Shown in pieces: positions 61,711-64,000 of a stretch of DNA of 64,000 nucleotides. The position numbers were made by a program, and so were the translations under genes. This DNA comes from Theobroma cacao. Taxonomy: Eukaryota; Streptophyta; Magnoliopsida; Malvales; Malvaceae. The notes beneath the pieces are model-generated. The model was not told the DNA's origin. It was given only the letters and a program-made list of their open reading frames with translations, and did not search any database. Numbering within the stretch: the first letter of the stretch is position 1; every line of letters begins with the position of its first letter. The stretch lies in NCBI RefSeq assembly GCF_000208745.1, contig NC_030852.1:28851801-28915800 (forward strand), given 5' to 3'.

Positions 61711-64000
61711 ATGGCTTTACTTCATTCAATTTTTCTTCTTCTGCTTTTTGCCTGTTCTTTCTCCAACATCTCTGCTGAAAGGTAAAGGAAACCCGATCTC
61801 ATTTTATTTTCTTAAATTATACTTGTTTATTTTGAAAATGGGTAGTGGAAAAATTTATCCATATTAAAATGTTTGTCTTAATTCTGAATGAGGCAATCAA
61901 TCCATTTCCCATTCAGGATTGATGAATTGCATGGTGTTCTTCGTCTGGGTTTTTGTTATATATCTTGTATAGTCATGCATACGTGATTATATTGTGGAAG
62001 TTATCCTGGATAACTCTTGAAGTAATTGTGTGGATATGACTGTTTTAGATGATAGTGCAATTTTGTTGAGTGATTAGCACTCTAAAATGAAAGTAAAAAA
62101 CAAATTTTTGTGCCATTAGGTTTCATTGAGCATTTTATTTCAATATAACGTAACATTGCTTCTATAGATTCTGAATCTCTGGTTAATGATTTATCTTCAT
62201 GATCTTCATCTGCTATATTGCTAAGGAAATGTCCAGTCTCTTCAGCCGTTGGAAGTCCGTCTTCTTTATGATAACTTCTTCGTTTATAACCTTTTCCTTT
62301 TGGTATTATTTTGCATGAGTAGCCGGAAGGAGTTGAGGGATGAGGAGGTTCACGAGGAAAGTGTTATACAATCGAGGCTTTCAGCTCAATCAAACACGAT
62401 TGACCCATCACGAGTAATGCAACTTTTATGGCAGCCAAGGTCAGGTATTGATGGATTTCTTGTTTGCCTGCTCATGCCATCTCATTGAGACGCGTGTTTA
62501 CAGAAAATTTCTTTTCCCTATAAAGTGGCTATTCTTCAATGGCATTGCATTACAGTTTTGCATGAACTTTATAAGATTCTCAATTTATGCAAATATGCCT
62601 GCTGGACTTTTTGCTTTCATTTGCACATTTTCGGTTTTTTATTAAAAGTCTGACATTATTTTGCTTCCAATAGGGTCTTTCTGTATAATGGCTTTTTATC
62701 AGATGAGGAGTGCGACCACCTAATTTCTTTGGTATGTTTCTGCCCCACTGTTTTCACTACTTCAATTCAATATGCCTAGACTGGTTTTAAGTACTTGTTC
62801 TGGACTTAGGGTCATGGAGCGAAAGAAGGAATTTTAGGGATCAATGATGATCGAGTTAATGTTGGGACAAACAGGCAGCTCACAAGTTCTGAACCTTTGC
62901 TGAATACAGAAGTGAGTTCTGTTGTTTTATAAGCTAACAATATCTACATACTCTATGCATCTCTTGTTGGCAACCTATTGAAGTAATTGTTTAATAATAA
63001 ATTGTTGCATACTCAAGAACTTGATTTTATGCTTGACATTCTTTTTTCTCTATTGTGAAGTTGACACTCTGGCAGATGGAAGGTAGTTTACTAAGTATCT
63101 CTTCAATAGTGTTTAAGCCATTATCTAGCCAATCTTGGTAATTCATTCTCCTTCTGGCTTTTGCTCAGAAATTTGTCCTCAATCTACTGACTTTTGGTGT
63201 ACTGTGAATATGCAATAATTAATATCCTCATCTTTTTGTACTGTGTGCTGCCCTATACACCACACATATAGGTACCAGAAAAGCTAGAAAGAGAACTCAA
63301 CATAAAGCCTCTACCAATTATCTTTAGTTTCCAACTTGAACCCATGCTATTAAATCTCTCTAAGTTCATCTTCATTTGGATAGGGAATGGCAGGTATAGT
63401 GATATAACATTCTTATATATATTTGTGCATTCTAGGATAAAGTACTTGCAATGATTGAGGAAAGAATTTCAACTTGGACTTTCCTTCCCAGAGGTATCCT
63501 CAACCATCCCCGTTCCTCATCTTCCTGATAGTCTTTTCTCTTAAAAGGACCTTTTTCTCATTTCATTATAACTTGATGTTCATTTTTCTTCAGATAATGG
63601 TGAGCCTCTACAGGTTAGGCGCCATGGACTTGAGGGGACTGAACAAAACTTGGATTATTTTGGCAATATTTCCACAGTGGCTTTAAGCGAGCCTTTGATG
63701 GCAACTTTGATTTTGTATCTTTCAAATGTTACTAGGGGTGGTGAGATTCTTTTCCCCCACGCAGAGGTGAGAGAGAAACTATCTTAACCCTCCTCTGAAC
63801 TTTGCCTAAATCGGCTCAAATTTATCTTGACTCAATAAAGGGATTTCCTACTCTTTCAGCCAAGGAGCAAGATATGGTCAGATTGTGCAAAGTCCAGCAA
63901 TATCGTAAAACCCGTTAAGGGAAATGCGATTCTGTTTTTCACTACTCACCTCAATGCATCTCCTGATGGTAGCAGCTCACATGCCAGATGCCCTGTTCTC
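61711..64000 (+). CDS. Prolyl 4-hydroxylase-like 2-oxoglutarate/Fe(II) oxygenase, 3' end outside window
   Basis: Type II membrane or secreted P4H-family protein of the ER/Golgi. Exons: 61711-61781, 62320-62439, 62674-62731, 62810-62911, 63436-63493, 63594-63766, 63860 to past 64,000; 241 residues visible. An N-terminal hydrophobic segment (residues 1 to about 22, MALLHSIFLLLLFACSF) acts as signal or anchor. Family blocks follow: VFLYNGFLSDEECDHLI, YLSNVTRGGEILFPHAE, KGNAILFF and SHARCPVL. In ordinary P4Hs the first iron ligands are H-x-D in an HYDYF block; here the block reads NLDYF, so the His position is Asn155 while Asp157 is kept. The distal His (His235) is kept. The 2-oxoglutarate-binding Lys, and any ShK-like C-terminal domain, lie past the edge. 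Hydroxylase activity is therefore doubtful. Confidence 0.88.

Overview
This is a gene-dense window of plant nuclear DNA. Genes are split by many short AT-rich introns with GT-AG (and a few GC-AG) borders, intergenic DNA is A/T-rich, and worn transposon pieces lie between genes. Every recognisable product is a eudicot plant protein. My impression is a woody rosid, perhaps Citrus-like, but that is recollection of protein style and not something I could test.

Layout. (1) 68-12,192, minus: tripeptidyl peptidase II; 31 exons (1,237 residues) lie inside the window and the 3' end is cut off by the window edge. (2) 14,198-20,140 and 22,845-26,010, both minus: two tandem pectin acetylesterase genes with the same 11-exon structure. 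(3) 28,165-53,080: a rearranged block holding SPPL1 (signal peptide peptidase-like), CPSF100 (mRNA 3'-end processing), a chloroplast-type SLH/coiled-coil protein and ribosomal protein eL36, together with decayed inverted copies of the same loci. (4) 56,852-60,316, plus: a class 3 (mono/diacylglycerol-type) lipase. (5) 61,711 to the window end, plus: a prolyl 4-hydroxylase-like 2-oxoglutarate oxygenase, cut by the edge.

The most notable structure is block (3). The functional right side reads spacer - CPSF100(+) - SLH gene(+) - eL36(-). The left side carries the same landmarks in inverted order and orientation: eL36 pseudogene(+) - CPSF100 pseudogene(-) - spacer - SPPL1(+). The left copies keep introns and even the eL36 promoter, so this is a DNA-level inverted segmental duplication and not retroposition. 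The arms have complementary losses: the left arm kept SPPL1 but ruined CPSF100 and eL36 and lost the SLH gene; the right arm kept CPSF100, SLH and eL36 but has only the 5' leader of SPPL1. Each copy of the divergent CPSF100/SPPL1 promoter region therefore now serves a different surviving gene. A third piece, CPSF100 exon 1, sits exactly at the right-arm breakpoint.

The genes are housekeeping or cell-wall functions (peptide turnover, pectin deacetylation, intramembrane proteolysis, mRNA cleavage/polyadenylation, translation, lipid hydrolysis, proline hydroxylation) with no sign of a shared pathway. I traced exons by hand from splice sites, reading frame and remembered family conservation; the reading phase is consistent across every junction of the eight genes whose exon chains I summed. 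No CRISPR, tRNA, rRNA or complete transposon was seen.
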